From Clostridium_AD estertheticum_D (GTDB lineage: Bacteria > Bacillota > Clostridia > Clostridiales > Clostridiaceae), in the NCBI RefSeq assembly GCF_018861295.1, contig NZ_JAHLDM010000025.1:1-64000 (forward strand): DNA of 64,000 nt. The letters run 5' to 3'. The notes below the pieces were generated by a model. The model was not told the origin of the DNA, ran no database searches, and worked only from the letters and a program-made list of their open reading frames with translations. Of the stretch, positions 52,154 to 60,539 are shown in pieces. Position 1 is the first letter of the stretch. The number at the start of each line of letters is the position of its first letter. A program made the position numbers and the translations under genes.

Positions 52154-53991
52154 CTTTTAACTCCTCCAAGCATTCTACTAATATCTTCTCTATAATCTTC
52201 CACAAGAGTTATTGTTTCAAAATCACATTCCACAACCGTATCACCAATCTCATCAAACAAGGCTTCATTAAGACTATCCGCAATCACTTCCGGTAAGCCA
52301 TGTTGATCTAAAATTAGCGACTTTACAGACTTCCCTTCTAAAAGCATCATTAATATTTGAATTTGCGTATCATCTAAAGGAAGAATAATCACTTTATTAG
52401 AGCTATCAGCCTCCATGCTTTCTTTTTTAATCACTGATACTACTGCTATATCTTGCGTATCTTCCTCTGTTAAAAGACTGTCCATTGTTTCTAATGAGTC
52501 TTTTCTAATTTTATCTAAATCAGAAAAGCGAATTGAAACCTTGGGTTTGGCTGCTTCAGCTTTAAATTTTTTATCTATTTCAATTACTGCATCAATATAC
52601 GGAGATGCCCAAGTCTCTTCACTTCTTTCACGTAGCGGATGGCCAGTTTTTAAATACACTCGCAATCTTCTATCAGACTCATGTATAAGTCCATCAAATT
52701 TTTGTTTATTAAAGTGTAGTTTGTGATAGGATTGTTCACTCCATACATCATCTTTAAAGCTATATTCTCTAGACTCATTCAATATATAGGTGATAGGTTC
52801 AGGACTTTGTTCATTAAAATAGATTGCATTTGAAAGAGGATACCATCGATACGAACGTTGACTTCCAAAACATGCTTTAAATAGGCTCTTGCTCTCTTTA
52901 CGATATTGTGCTGATGCCAATCTCCATACTTCTGCAAACAAATGAATACCCTCGGCTTCATACTTTTTTATTACGACAGATGTAGATAATTTATTTCCAT
53001 AAAATGTACATAATGCTTTAAAAATTTCTTGGTCACTATAGCTATTGGGATTACGTAAAACAACTAATGCTCTATCTTTCTCTATCATCTCAGTATCAGC
53101 GTACCCATAGGCTATATCCGGTTCTACTCCATTTAATATTGCAAGTTCCAGCATCCATCGATGGAGATTTTTACGCATGCTTTCATCACCGATTGCTGAG
53201 TCAAGATATTCAATTTCAAATTCCTTCATCTTCCGAAAGCTGTCTTCAACTGATGTTGTACCAATTCCATTCTCCAGTTCATAAAGATATAGATAGGCTA
53301 GGGAAGTGCTAATTCTCTGATAATTTCCCTTTCTTATTTCCGTTCGCCAAGTAAAATATCCTCGTAACTGATTTAAACGTAAATCATGATAGGTTGGAAA
53401 ATAGCAACGTAATTCACCCTCCCAAGGACAATCATCCTCGTAATCTTCCATGAATTTTCCTTGTATATAGAAATTCCTAGATTTCTGTCTGAAGGAACCG
53501 TCCCCATGTTCATAAAGTTTTCGCATATCAAGTATTTTCTGTGGTATGTTTTCCTCTTTGCTCTCTATCTTCGTTTCAAAACTAAGTAGTGTATCTCGAT
53601 ATTGTGACTGCTGTGACATAAACCTGTTATCAAGAGTAATCATGAACCCAATTTGATTATTAAGTTCAACCGCTCTATCAAACAATCGATAAATAACCTC
53701 TGGTTCTGTAGTATCATCAAACTTAATACCTACCCACTTCTGACCACGCATACGAAAAGGATCTGAAAGATATGAGGCTGAAATTTCCGAAAGACTTTGT
53801 CGCCAACATTTCATGTCACAAAGTTCAATTTCAGTACCTGTATCTGAATCCCATTGACGCATCAAAAGTGCCACCCACTTTTTAGTTCTATGGTCGACCA
53901 AAACAGAAAAACCGGAAAAATTTTCCCATTTTTTCTGCTCAATGATATTAAATTTTTCCTCTGCATAAGTTGTCAGTTCTGATAAACGCAT
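52150..53991 (-). CDS. TerB-N/TerB-C domain protein, first gene of the operon
   Basis: 613 residues from ATG 53991 (GGGAG upstream). Residues 1-120 resemble a YjbR-like fold (KKWVALLMRQWDSD, QKWVGIKFDDTTEPEVIYRL). TerB_N follows (~185-400: YFPTYHDLRLNQLRGYFTWR, LAYLYLYELENGIG). A middle helical region and TerB_C come last (IRFSDLDKIRKDSLETMDSL onwards). TerB-type domains bind metal and occur in tellurite and phage-stress systems. It directly precedes the BrxD-like gene. The promoter carries shared operator c. Confidence 0.85.
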   Translation of the reverse strand: MRLSELTTYAEEKFNIIEQKKWENFSGFSVLVDHRTKKWVALLMRQWDSDTGTEIELCDMKCWRQSLSEISASYLSDPFRMRGQKWVGIKFDDTTEPEVIYRLFDRAVELNNQIGFMITLDNRFMSQQSQYRDTLLSFETKIESKEENIPQKILDMRKLYEHGDGSFRQKSRNFYIQGKFMEDYEDDCPWEGELRCYFPTYHDLRLNQLRGYFTWRTEIRKGNYQRISTSLAYLYLYELENGIGTTSVEDSFRKMKEFEIEYLDSAIGDESMRKNLHRWMLELAILNGVEPDIAYGYADTEMIEKDRALVVLRNPNSYSDQEIFKALCTFYGNKLSTSVVIKKYEAEGIHLFAEVWRLASAQYRKESKSLFKACFGSQRSYRWYPLSNAIYFNEQSPEPITYILNESREYSFKDDVWSEQSYHKLHFNKQKFDGLIHESDRRLRVYLKTGHPLRERSEETWASPYIDAVIEIDKKFKAEAAKPKVSIRFSDLDKIRKDSLETMDSLLTEEDTQDIAVVSVIKKESMEADSSNKVIILPLDDTQIQILMMLLEGKSVKSLILDQHGLPEVIADSLNEALFDEIGDTVVECDFETITLVEDYREDISRMLGGVKR

Positions 53992-54027
53992 ATATACTCC
54001 CAATCAATTTGTGTACTAAGTATAATA

Positions 54028-54081
54028 ATTATACTATCGCTATTTAAAAAATACAACTACGCAGTTTATTCGTACATAGTA
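54028..54081 (-). promoter_or_regulatory. Shared operator/promoter, site c (TerB operon)
   Basis: Minus strand: ATACTATGTACGAATAAACT, then GCGTAGTTGTAT, 17-bp spacer, TATAAT (54028-54033). Both half-sites have one mismatch to GTACT, so this site may be weaker. Confidence 0.7.
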
Positions 54082-54994
54082 TCATCTGTAATACTATGCA
54101 TAATTTCATAAGCATTACCTTTTTTACCCCATCTATCTCAATAATTTTGAAATTATGTCTATAAGGGGATACAAAGTATATTTTTTTGATACAATATAAA
54201 AAGAAAATGAATATTTGCTTAATATCCTTTTTTCTCAGAAACAGATACTCCTCCTGCAACATATGCATCCGTTCTAAATCCTCTTTGAATCTCGCTGATT
54301 TATATTGAAAACGACACTTTTCAACAACACGCATACGGTAGAGTTCGGCATAAAATTTCTGCTGATAGGGATTCTTTGGCTTAAGTAAATATTTTACGTC
54401 AGGTGTTAATACTCTTGGTGTTTCAAAAGCAAAACTTCCCTTGGCAAAGAACGCTTCCAGATTTTCTTTGGAATATTCTTCATTAATCGTATCCAGTCTA
54501 CGAAAACGCTTCATCTTCTCTGCTTTTACCGCCAGATGAGCACCCTGTTTCACCTCATATCCTAATTCCTCTAACAGATAAAGAAAATGATCATAATCCT
54601 CCGCTACACCACGGCAATATTTCACATCTGCTTCAATAAATTCACTCCAAGATTTCTCTTTTTCCCACTGTTTCCGATTCATATTTACTGGATTTTTACT
54701 ATACTCCGCTGGCATTATAGATAATCCATATTTCTTACCAGTATTCATATTCACACTATTAAATACCAAATGTCCATGACAATGCTCCTTATCAACATGA
54801 ACACTGTACACCGCCTCATAATCATCCCCTAAAAACTCATGTGCAAACTCCTTCATCAATGCCAATAACTGCTCTGGGGTTCCCTCTCCTGGTGGACAGG
54901 ATATCACAATATGATATCCCTGCCTTCCGCCTGTCTTTCCATACAATTCTTTTGTTCCCACCATCTGTTCAAAAGCAAGCTTTGGGACACAATT
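54082..54994 (-). pseudogene. Relaxase/mobilisation nuclease, truncated at both ends
   Basis: The frame is preceded by a TGA at 54995-54997 and starts NCVPKLAFEQMVGTKELYGK, which lacks the usual ~40 N-terminal residues. The metal-binding motif HVDKEHCHGHLVFNSVN is intact. After about residue 245 (KKDIKQIF) the sequence is no longer relaxase-like and runs on into operator site c. Points to a mobilisable element (Tn4451/ICE-type) as the vehicle of this region. Confidence 0.8.
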
Positions 54995-55071
54995 TCACCC
55001 GATACTATTCATATACATAATTTCCTGCATTAAGTTTGACCTTTTATTGTACATAGTACGCAGTTCGATAC

Positions 55072-55121
55072 CATGTACATATTTTCTGCGTACTTGATTA
55101 TTCCAATAAATTTAGTATAAT
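55072..55121 (+). promoter_or_regulatory. Shared operator/promoter, site d (esterase 55419)
   Basis: Plus strand: CATGTACATATTTTCTGCGT, then ACTTGATT, -35 TTGATT at 55094-55099, 16-bp spacer, TATAAT at 55116-55121. A further GTACATAGTACGCAG lies at 55049-55063 in inverse orientation. The left half-site is degenerate. Confidence 0.7.
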
Positions 55122-55418
55122 AATTGTACTGTCGCAAATGATAAATCAAGATTGGATGATTTGAATGAAATATTGCTGTAGCCTTCAAATATAGCTAAGC
55201 ACTCCACTGTTACAGTCACTCCATGAAGCAATCTCTATCAGAAAACTTGGTAACTGCTGGGCAGGATTGGATATAGAATGCGTAAATTTATAGAAAAATA
55301 AGAACTTTTTCAAGTACGCGATGGTCATTCTATCAGTCGTCCTTTTAATTCCCCCCATTTTGGTGGATGATTTTTTCATACGGAAATCATTCCATAAACA
55401 AAAGGAAGTGTGAAAAAT
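55122..55418. other. Long leader between promoter d and the esterase
   Basis: Nearly 300 bp without a convincing gene. A minus-strand frame (YKFTHSISNPAQQLPSFLIE) has no start site and is probably a remnant. TTTTAATTCCCCCCATTTTGG near 55345 is noticeable. Confidence 0.4.
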
Positions 55419-56105
55419 ATGCAAATAAAACAACTGATATTTGATAAGAAGGAAGTAACAATTTTTAAGAATGATAATGTGAAAACCGCTGTTCCTGCTG
55501 TATATGTAAATATATTTAGGGGCGATGGCAGTAGTCTCTGGGAAACCTGCAATCAACTTGGATGTCCAGATTTTACAATGATTGCTATTGGTAACCTTGA
55601 TTGGGATAATGACCTAACACCATGGACAAGTCCACCCATATTCCCAAATGATGGTGTATACGCTGGAAATGCAGACGAACATCTGAAACGCATTATTAAT
55701 AAAATCATGCCAGAGGTTGAAGCATTCCTGCCTGAGAAGCCTTTGTATTCTGCAATTTCCGGATATTCTCTTGGCGGTCTGTTCGCAGCATATGCCGCAT
55801 ACCGCACGACTGCTTTCCACCGTTTCGCATCTATGTCCGGCTCCTTCTGGTATCCGAATTTCATTCCTTTTGCAACGACACACGAATTAGCATGCCAACC
55901 AGACTGTTTTTATCTATCTCTTGGGGATAAAGAAGAACGAACCAGCAATAAAATCGTTGCTGCCGTCGGACAAAATACCAGAACATATTTAGAATTTCTA
56001 AAGAAAAATGGCATTTTATCTATTCTGGAGATGAATCCCGGAAATCATTATACGGACGGAAATATTCGAACTGCAAAAGGTATTTGCTGGATACTCAATC
56101 AGTAA
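55419..56105 (+). CDS. Putative esterase (Fes/enterochelin-esterase-like fold)
   Basis: 228 residues from ATG 55419 (AAAGGAAG upstream; the GTG at 55410 sits on the RBS). The core shows VYVNIFRGDGSS, FTMIAIGNLDWDND, the nucleophile elbow ISGYSLGGLFAAYAA (serine ~129) and the His in NPGNHYTDG. This resembles the YbbA/Fes-like esterase superfamily, which cleaves S-formylglutathione or siderophore esters. Monocistronic; controlled through operator d. Confidence 0.85.
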   Translation: MQIKQLIFDKKEVTIFKNDNVKTAVPAVYVNIFRGDGSSLWETCNQLGCPDFTMIAIGNLDWDNDLTPWTSPPIFPNDGVYAGNADEHLKRIINKIMPEVEAFLPEKPLYSAISGYSLGGLFAAYAAYRTTAFHRFASMSGSFWYPNFIPFATTHELACQPDCFYLSLGDKEERTSNKIVAAVGQNTRTYLEFLKKNGILSILEMNPGNHYTDGNIRTAKGICWILNQ

Positions 56106-56108
56106 ATC

Positions 56109-56147
56109 AATTGGACAGTTAATCATTAATTGATAAGCTGTCCAATT
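56109..56147 (+). terminator. Terminator of the esterase gene
   Basis: AATTGGACAG (56109-56118) pairs with CTGTCCAATT (56138-56147), beginning three bases after the stop. Confidence 0.7.
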
Positions 56148-56320
56148 AGTTTAATAAATAAAAAAAATCTCATCTCAAGCTTCTCACAGAAACGTACATG
56201 AAAAGCTCCTTTCATACGATTTAACAAGCTATTATATTCGGTATGACCAAACAATAATTGGCATGCAGCCTAATTTACAATTATGATATGCTTGTTCAAC
56301 ATAACAAAATAACCTTGGTT

Positions 56321-57223
56321 TTACAAAAATCTTCTTATAAAGCTCTTTTGTACCCCCGTTGTATTGTATCTGTTGAATGCAAGTGTTCCTACTAATAAAA
56401 AAATCATACCCGTTATAAATACACCACGTGCACTATATTTATCAAGAAAGTGCCCAGTCAAAGGGTTTAACACAGCTAATAATAGGGACCCGGGCAACAT
56501 TAACAATCCAGAATAAAATGCAGAATAGCCACGCATTGTCTGAACATAAATTGGAATTATGACAGTAGCTGACATTGTATGTACACTCATCCAACCATAG
56601 ATTCCTTCATTTGTTACCCCAAGCATAATTCCGCAAAATCCCAGTGCATATAAAATAAGAGATAAGATATCTAAATTGCTTTTCATTGTAGTTCCAATAT
56701 TCTCAAGTAAAAAATATGCAGAGATTATAACTAGTATAGAAATAAAGGTCAAAATGTAAAACAAACTTCTCCACCCGAAAGAATCTACCAGCAAACCAGA
56801 TAATGTCGGACCTATTGTTGGAGAAAATCCAACAACGAGTCCGACTACACCCATAGCACGTCCTCTGCCTTCTATAGGGAATAACTTTAATACAACGACT
56901 TGCAGTAAGGGCATCATAACTCCAGCCCCAACAGCTTGCTGCATAACAGTACGGATTTCTTTGATTCCACTAGTTACAGCAGAGAAGTCAATGAAAGCTG
57001 CTTTCGTGTAGTTCGCAATAATACGTGCAAGTGTAGTTTTTCCAACACCGGGCGGTCCCCAGAAGATCATGGAGGAAACTTGATCGCTTTCAATCAGACG
57101 GCGTAAGACCTTACATTCGCCCAGCAGATGTGCCTGTCCCACAAAATTTTCCAATGTACTTGGTCGCAATTTTGCCGCCAATGGTTGGACGCTTTCTCTG
57201 TCAAAAAGTGTATACTGTTCCAT
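56321..57223 (-). pseudogene. RarA N-terminus fused in frame to an MFS fragment
   Basis: From ATG 57223 (GGAGGAAAAAC upstream) the first ~97 residues are RarA (RPSTLENFVGQAHLLGECKV, GPPGVGKTTLARIIANYTKA, GIKEIRTVMQQA). At ~56935 the frame passes into the middle of the DHA2 MFS protein (VGAGVMMPLLQVVVLKLFPI), nearly identical to 60540-61928. The MFS part also lacks ~60 residues (jump at GWMSVHTMSATVIIPIYV) and ends aberrantly. It is an open frame of 300 codons but not a plausible enzyme or pump. Confidence 0.85.
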
Positions 57224-57333
57224 TTGTTTTTCCTCCAATCTAAACTACAGAATACTATTTTTCTTAGTACACATAACTGTACATTTCCACAGTTACTCAA
57301 ATTACAGTATATAGGCTCTCAACTTTTGTTGAA

Positions 57334-57795
57334 TCATAACTTCATATAATCAATCATTGGTTGAAACCCTAGTTCATGGTACAGTGCTCGACCTGCCTCT
57401 GATGTTTCCAGATAAATCTTTGTAACCTTTCTTTGTACGGCTTCTTGCACCAGCCAACTCACGACTTGTTTGCCAACGCCCTGCCCTCTAAACCGAGAGC
57501 GAGTATAAATATTCATCAGATAAGCGCATGTACCAGAGGGATTATCCGGCGACGGCATCTCCTTGTACAGACAGATCCCGCCACAAGCGATAATGTTTTC
57601 TTCCTGATAGGCAAAACATGCTATATGCTCTTCATTTAGTAATGCATTTTGATAATAAATACGGTTTGCTTCTTCCAATGCCTTTAATGACTGATTTTGA
57701 GAAACAGAAAAAACTTCATGAAGTACTTCCATTCTCCAATCTATCAATATATCAAGGTCTTTCAGGGTTGCCCTTCGAATAATAACGTTCATCAT
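57334..57795 (-). CDS. GNAT family N-acetyltransferase
   Basis: 153 residues. The acetyl-CoA loop RSRFRGQGVGKQVVSWLVQE (R/Q-x-x-G-x-G/A) and the C-terminal YLETSEAGRALYHELGFQPM are diagnostic. The start overlaps the stop of the adenylation gene (ATGA), so the two are translationally coupled under operator e. Acceptor unknown; coupling suggests it modifies the same amino acid or product as the adenylation enzyme. Confidence 0.9.
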   Translation of the reverse strand: MMNVIIRRATLKDLDILIDWRMEVLHEVFSVSQNQSLKALEEANRIYYQNALLNEEHIACFAYQEENIIACGGICLYKEMPSPDNPSGTCAYLMNIYTRSRFRGQGVGKQVVSWLVQEAVQRKVTKIYLETSEAGRALYHELGFQPMIDYMKL

Positions 57796-59273
57796 AAATT
57801 CCCCGCTTTCATCACAACCGGTAGTGCCTTTTTATCTACCTTTCCATTTGGCGTAAGTGGCATATCTGAGAGTTTTACGAAAAATTCAGGAATCATATAA
57901 GATGGTAAATGATTTGCCATACGCCTTTTTAGATCAGAAACTGCGGAAACACTGCTTTGAGGAACAACATATGCAACCATGTAAGACAATCCCTGCTCAT
58001 CCATATATGGACTGACAATTCCCTGTTTTACTTCGGGGCAATTGCACAATACGCTTTCAACCTCATCCGGCTCCACACGTTTCCCAAGAATCATAACTTG
58101 AGTATCCTTTCGACGTAAGAATACAATATTACCGTTTGGCAGCATATAGCCAAGATCTCCGCTTCGATAAATGTGCTGATCGTCTTTCTGCATAACAAAA
58201 ACTTTGTTTTCGCGTTTTCTATTGCCAACATAACCCCTTGAAACACCACCACCACTAATACATATTTCTCCAATATCTCCAGGCTTTACTGGCTGCATAT
58301 GTTCATCCATAATCTCAATTGAGCTGCCTAACACCGCTTTTCCAATCGGAAACGTACCATCCGGTAGAGGCGTTACCTCGTTACACTTGAAGTAGGATGC
58401 ACAAACGGTTGTTTCTGATGGACCGTAAGTATTATAAACATCTACTTTGTCCAATAAGTTTGATACATAACTGGCTCGCAGGACATCTCCTCCGCTGATA
58501 AGCAGACGAATACTTTGAGGTATGCTATCCATTCCATCCATTTCCAAAAGCAGATAAGGGAATCCACTCACTATTGTGACACCATGACGATTAATAAATT
58601 CCATAACCTTACTAATTTCCCCTTTTGTTTCTGCCGAAGGAATTGCTAATACAGCACCGGAAATCAGTGTGGCAAAAACTTCTTCCACGAAAATATCAAA
58701 AGAGCACACCGAATGCTGCAGCATAATATCTTGCTGTGTCGGATGAAATTCATTGCGGAATGCCTGGACATAATGACAAACATTCTGGTTTTCTACGGCT
58801 ACACCTTTTGGAACACCTGTGGAACCGGAAGTATACAGTATATACGCCAATGACTCCGGCTTTATCTGCACCTGCATCGCAAGAGCAGCCTCATTAATTT
58901 CCATACCTTGTTCAACAAACAGCAATGAGAATCCCTCGAGTCTGTCTGTATATTTTCTATGAGTAATGATACAATCCACGCCACAATCCATCATCATAAA
59001 GTGAATCCGTTCTTTTGGGAAATCCGGTTCTAGCGGCACATACGCTGCTCCAACCTTTAACACTGCAAAAATTGAAGCTATCATTTCGACGCTATGATCC
59101 ATTACAATACCAACGACATTTATACTGTCAGAAAATTGGGTTGCAATTGTGTTAGCCATCTGGTCAAGCTGCTTTCTTGTCAATGACCTCTTTTCATCAA
59201 AAACAGCTACTTGTTCAGGAAATAATTCCAGCTGCTCATTAAAACAAGAATAAATTGTATTTTTAGTTTCCAT
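57792..59273 (-). CDS. Stand-alone adenylation enzyme (NRPS A-domain / DltA-like)
   Basis: 493 residues from ATG 59273 (GGAGG upstream; ATG 59288 lacks an RBS). Core motifs: A3 YILYTSGSTGVPKG (~145-158), A4 CSFDIFVEEVFAT, A5 VYNTYGPSETTVCAS, A7 YRSGDLGYMLPNG, A8 RRKDTQVMILGKRVEP, A10 PLTPNGKVDKKALP with the catalytic lysine. No carrier protein or condensation domain follows. Such enzymes activate an amino or aryl acid as AMP ester. Substrate cannot be read safely. Under shared operator e, with a GNAT downstream. Confidence 0.9.
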   Translation of the reverse strand: METKNTIYSCFNEQLELFPEQVAVFDEKRSLTRKQLDQMANTIATQFSDSINVVGIVMDHSVEMIASIFAVLKVGAAYVPLEPDFPKERIHFMMMDCGVDCIITHRKYTDRLEGFSLLFVEQGMEINEAALAMQVQIKPESLAYILYTSGSTGVPKGVAVENQNVCHYVQAFRNEFHPTQQDIMLQHSVCSFDIFVEEVFATLISGAVLAIPSAETKGEISKVMEFINRHGVTIVSGFPYLLLEMDGMDSIPQSIRLLISGGDVLRASYVSNLLDKVDVYNTYGPSETTVCASYFKCNEVTPLPDGTFPIGKAVLGSSIEIMDEHMQPVKPGDIGEICISGGGVSRGYVGNRKRENKVFVMQKDDQHIYRSGDLGYMLPNGNIVFLRRKDTQVMILGKRVEPDEVESVLCNCPEVKQGIVSPYMDEQGLSYMVAYVVPQSSVSAVSDLKRRMANHLPSYMIPEFFVKLSDMPLTPNGKVDKKALPVVMKAGNL

Positions 59274-59439
59274 AATAAAATCCTCCATTTAATTGAATGC
59301 ATTGTTTCAACTTAGTTATCCGATTACGCTCTCTAGCAAAGTAATTTTCTTATGCTGAGTATCCAGTTCACACTGTATACCACAAGTGATAATACCAAGA
59401 GATGCACAACCTCCAAGCATTATTTTTCTTTGTACATTT

Positions 59440-59495
59440 ATTATACTGTGTCTAATAAACAAATCAAGTACGCAGATTGTTTGTACATAGTACGA
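59440..59495 (-). promoter_or_regulatory. Shared operator/promoter, site e (adenylation/GNAT operon)
   Basis: Minus strand: GTACTATGTACAAACAATCT, then GCGTACTTGATT, 16-bp spacer, TATAAT (59440-59445). Both half-sites are perfect. A further ATAGTATGCATTTTC lies upstream. Confidence 0.75.
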
Positions 59496-59680
59496 AAATG
59501 CATACTATGTTTAACAGCAAGTGGCTTTATTATTAAAAAAGTTGACATATGAGAATTACTTGTGAACTGTAACCCAAGGGATTGTATGCTAAAATGCAGT
59601 AGTATGCAGTTACAAAATATAGCTACTTCCCCTTCATAATCAAACACTTATTTCAGCTATTTTTCTCTTTTACACATAAA

Positions 59681-59720
59681 AAACCTCATCAAATATTATT
59701 AAAAATATTTGATGAGGTTT
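59681..59720. terminator. Strong terminator hairpin
   Basis: AAACCTCATCAAATATT (59681-59697) pairs perfectly with AATATTTGATGAGGTTT (59704-59720). It lies downstream of the minus-strand YjbR-EVE gene (stop 59795). Confidence 0.7.
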
Positions 59721-59794
59721 CATCCACCAACTATTGGTTATGGAACAAATTAATATTTATGTGACATACCCCCAAAAAAACTATATATTACTTA

Positions 59795-60247
59795 TCATTT
59801 ATGCATATTTTCCATTTTCCGAATCAGATCTTTCGGCATACTCCTCGGTCCGCGGACTGAAAATACACCATACATTTTTAGAACTTCAATCCCTATCCGT
59901 TTCTCATCGTATCTTTGCAGCAACTTAATCCGCATAACATGGCTCATGCTAACTTTACCATCATCATATTCATAAGGAATATCAACTTCCACTGCCTCAC
60001 ATTTATATCGAATTGACGAAAATGGAGCAGCTACATACATGTATATTCGATCTCCAACTTCAATCAGTTCATCATCCAATCCTAGCTTATTTCCTGGTAC
60101 TGTCATAATGATTCCATACCACTTTCGATTTTCCACCTGGCGAAACGCAACATAATCCGGCATTGCTTTCCATAGATGTTCAGGTTCTGTATTATATGTC
60201 TCTTTTACATATAGTAACACCTTCTCCCGATCACCTTTAATCATCAT
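59795..60247 (-). CDS. YjbR-EVE fusion, internally deleted
   Basis: 150 residues. It begins like YjbR (REKVLLYVKETYNTEPEHLW, FRQVENRKWYGIIMTVPGNK) and after LGLDDE jumps to the EVE-like domain (LIEVGDRIYMYVAAPFSSIR, YAVFSVRGPRSMP-type end). Against 40413-41201, about 110 residues (rest of YjbR and start of EVE) are missing, but the frame is kept. Here the Trp (KWYGI) is intact. It may be a non-functional deletion or a minimal protein. Confidence 0.7.
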   Translation of the reverse strand: MMIKGDREKVLLYVKETYNTEPEHLWKAMPDYVAFRQVENRKWYGIIMTVPGNKLGLDDELIEVGDRIYMYVAAPFSSIRYKCEAVEVDIPYEYDDGKVSMSHVMRIKLLQRYDEKRIGIEVLKMYGVFSVRGPRSMPKDLIRKMENMHK

Positions 60248-60250
60248 ACA

Positions 60251-60418
60251 TCAGTCCCCCGCTCTTAGAAAATTTGGTCCATTCAACGCCGCCATTTCCT
60301 GAAGACATGTAATTCTTAGAGTTTGTAGTCCAAAACCACTAAACGTTTTAACTGATTTTGTAATAAATGTTTTGGTGACCGCTTTATCTGGAAGATAATC
60401 ACCTTCTTTCTGTACCAT
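60251..60418 (-). pseudogene. Unrecognised C-terminal fragment before YjbR-EVE
   Basis: A 55-residue frame (VQKEGDYLPDKAVTKTFITK, LRITCLQEMAALNGPNFL) preceded directly by a TAG, overlapping the leader of the next gene. It looks like the end of a longer protein. Family not recognised. Confidence 0.4.
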
Positions 60419-60539
60419 CTAATGGCACTAGGATTTTTACCCTTTCCATATTCAAAGCTCCCTTCATAACTATATCATTCATCCTAAAGCTTAAACTCAA
60501 AGAACGGAGTTACTGTTCCCTAAAAAGTATAAATTTAAT

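Noticed and set aside
46012..53991. Calling the operon a BREX system
   Set aside because: Only BrxD-like and helicase components are present; PglX methylase, PglZ phosphatase, BrxC/PglY and BrxL are all absent from the window.
54082..54330. C-terminal end of the relaxase frame as real protein
   Set aside because: After KKDIKQIF the translation becomes F/I/Y-rich and overlaps promoter/operator site c; it is read-through into non-coding DNA.
55553..55883. Minus-strand ORFs of 89-103 codons
   Set aside because: Antisense to the esterase at 55419-56105, whose catalytic motifs are clear.
57240..57334. A sixth shared operator upstream of the RarA-MFS chimera
   Set aside because: TTAGTACACATAACTGTACA has GTAC elements, but the 22-bp spacing, the CTGC block and the TTGATT/-10 arrangement are missing.
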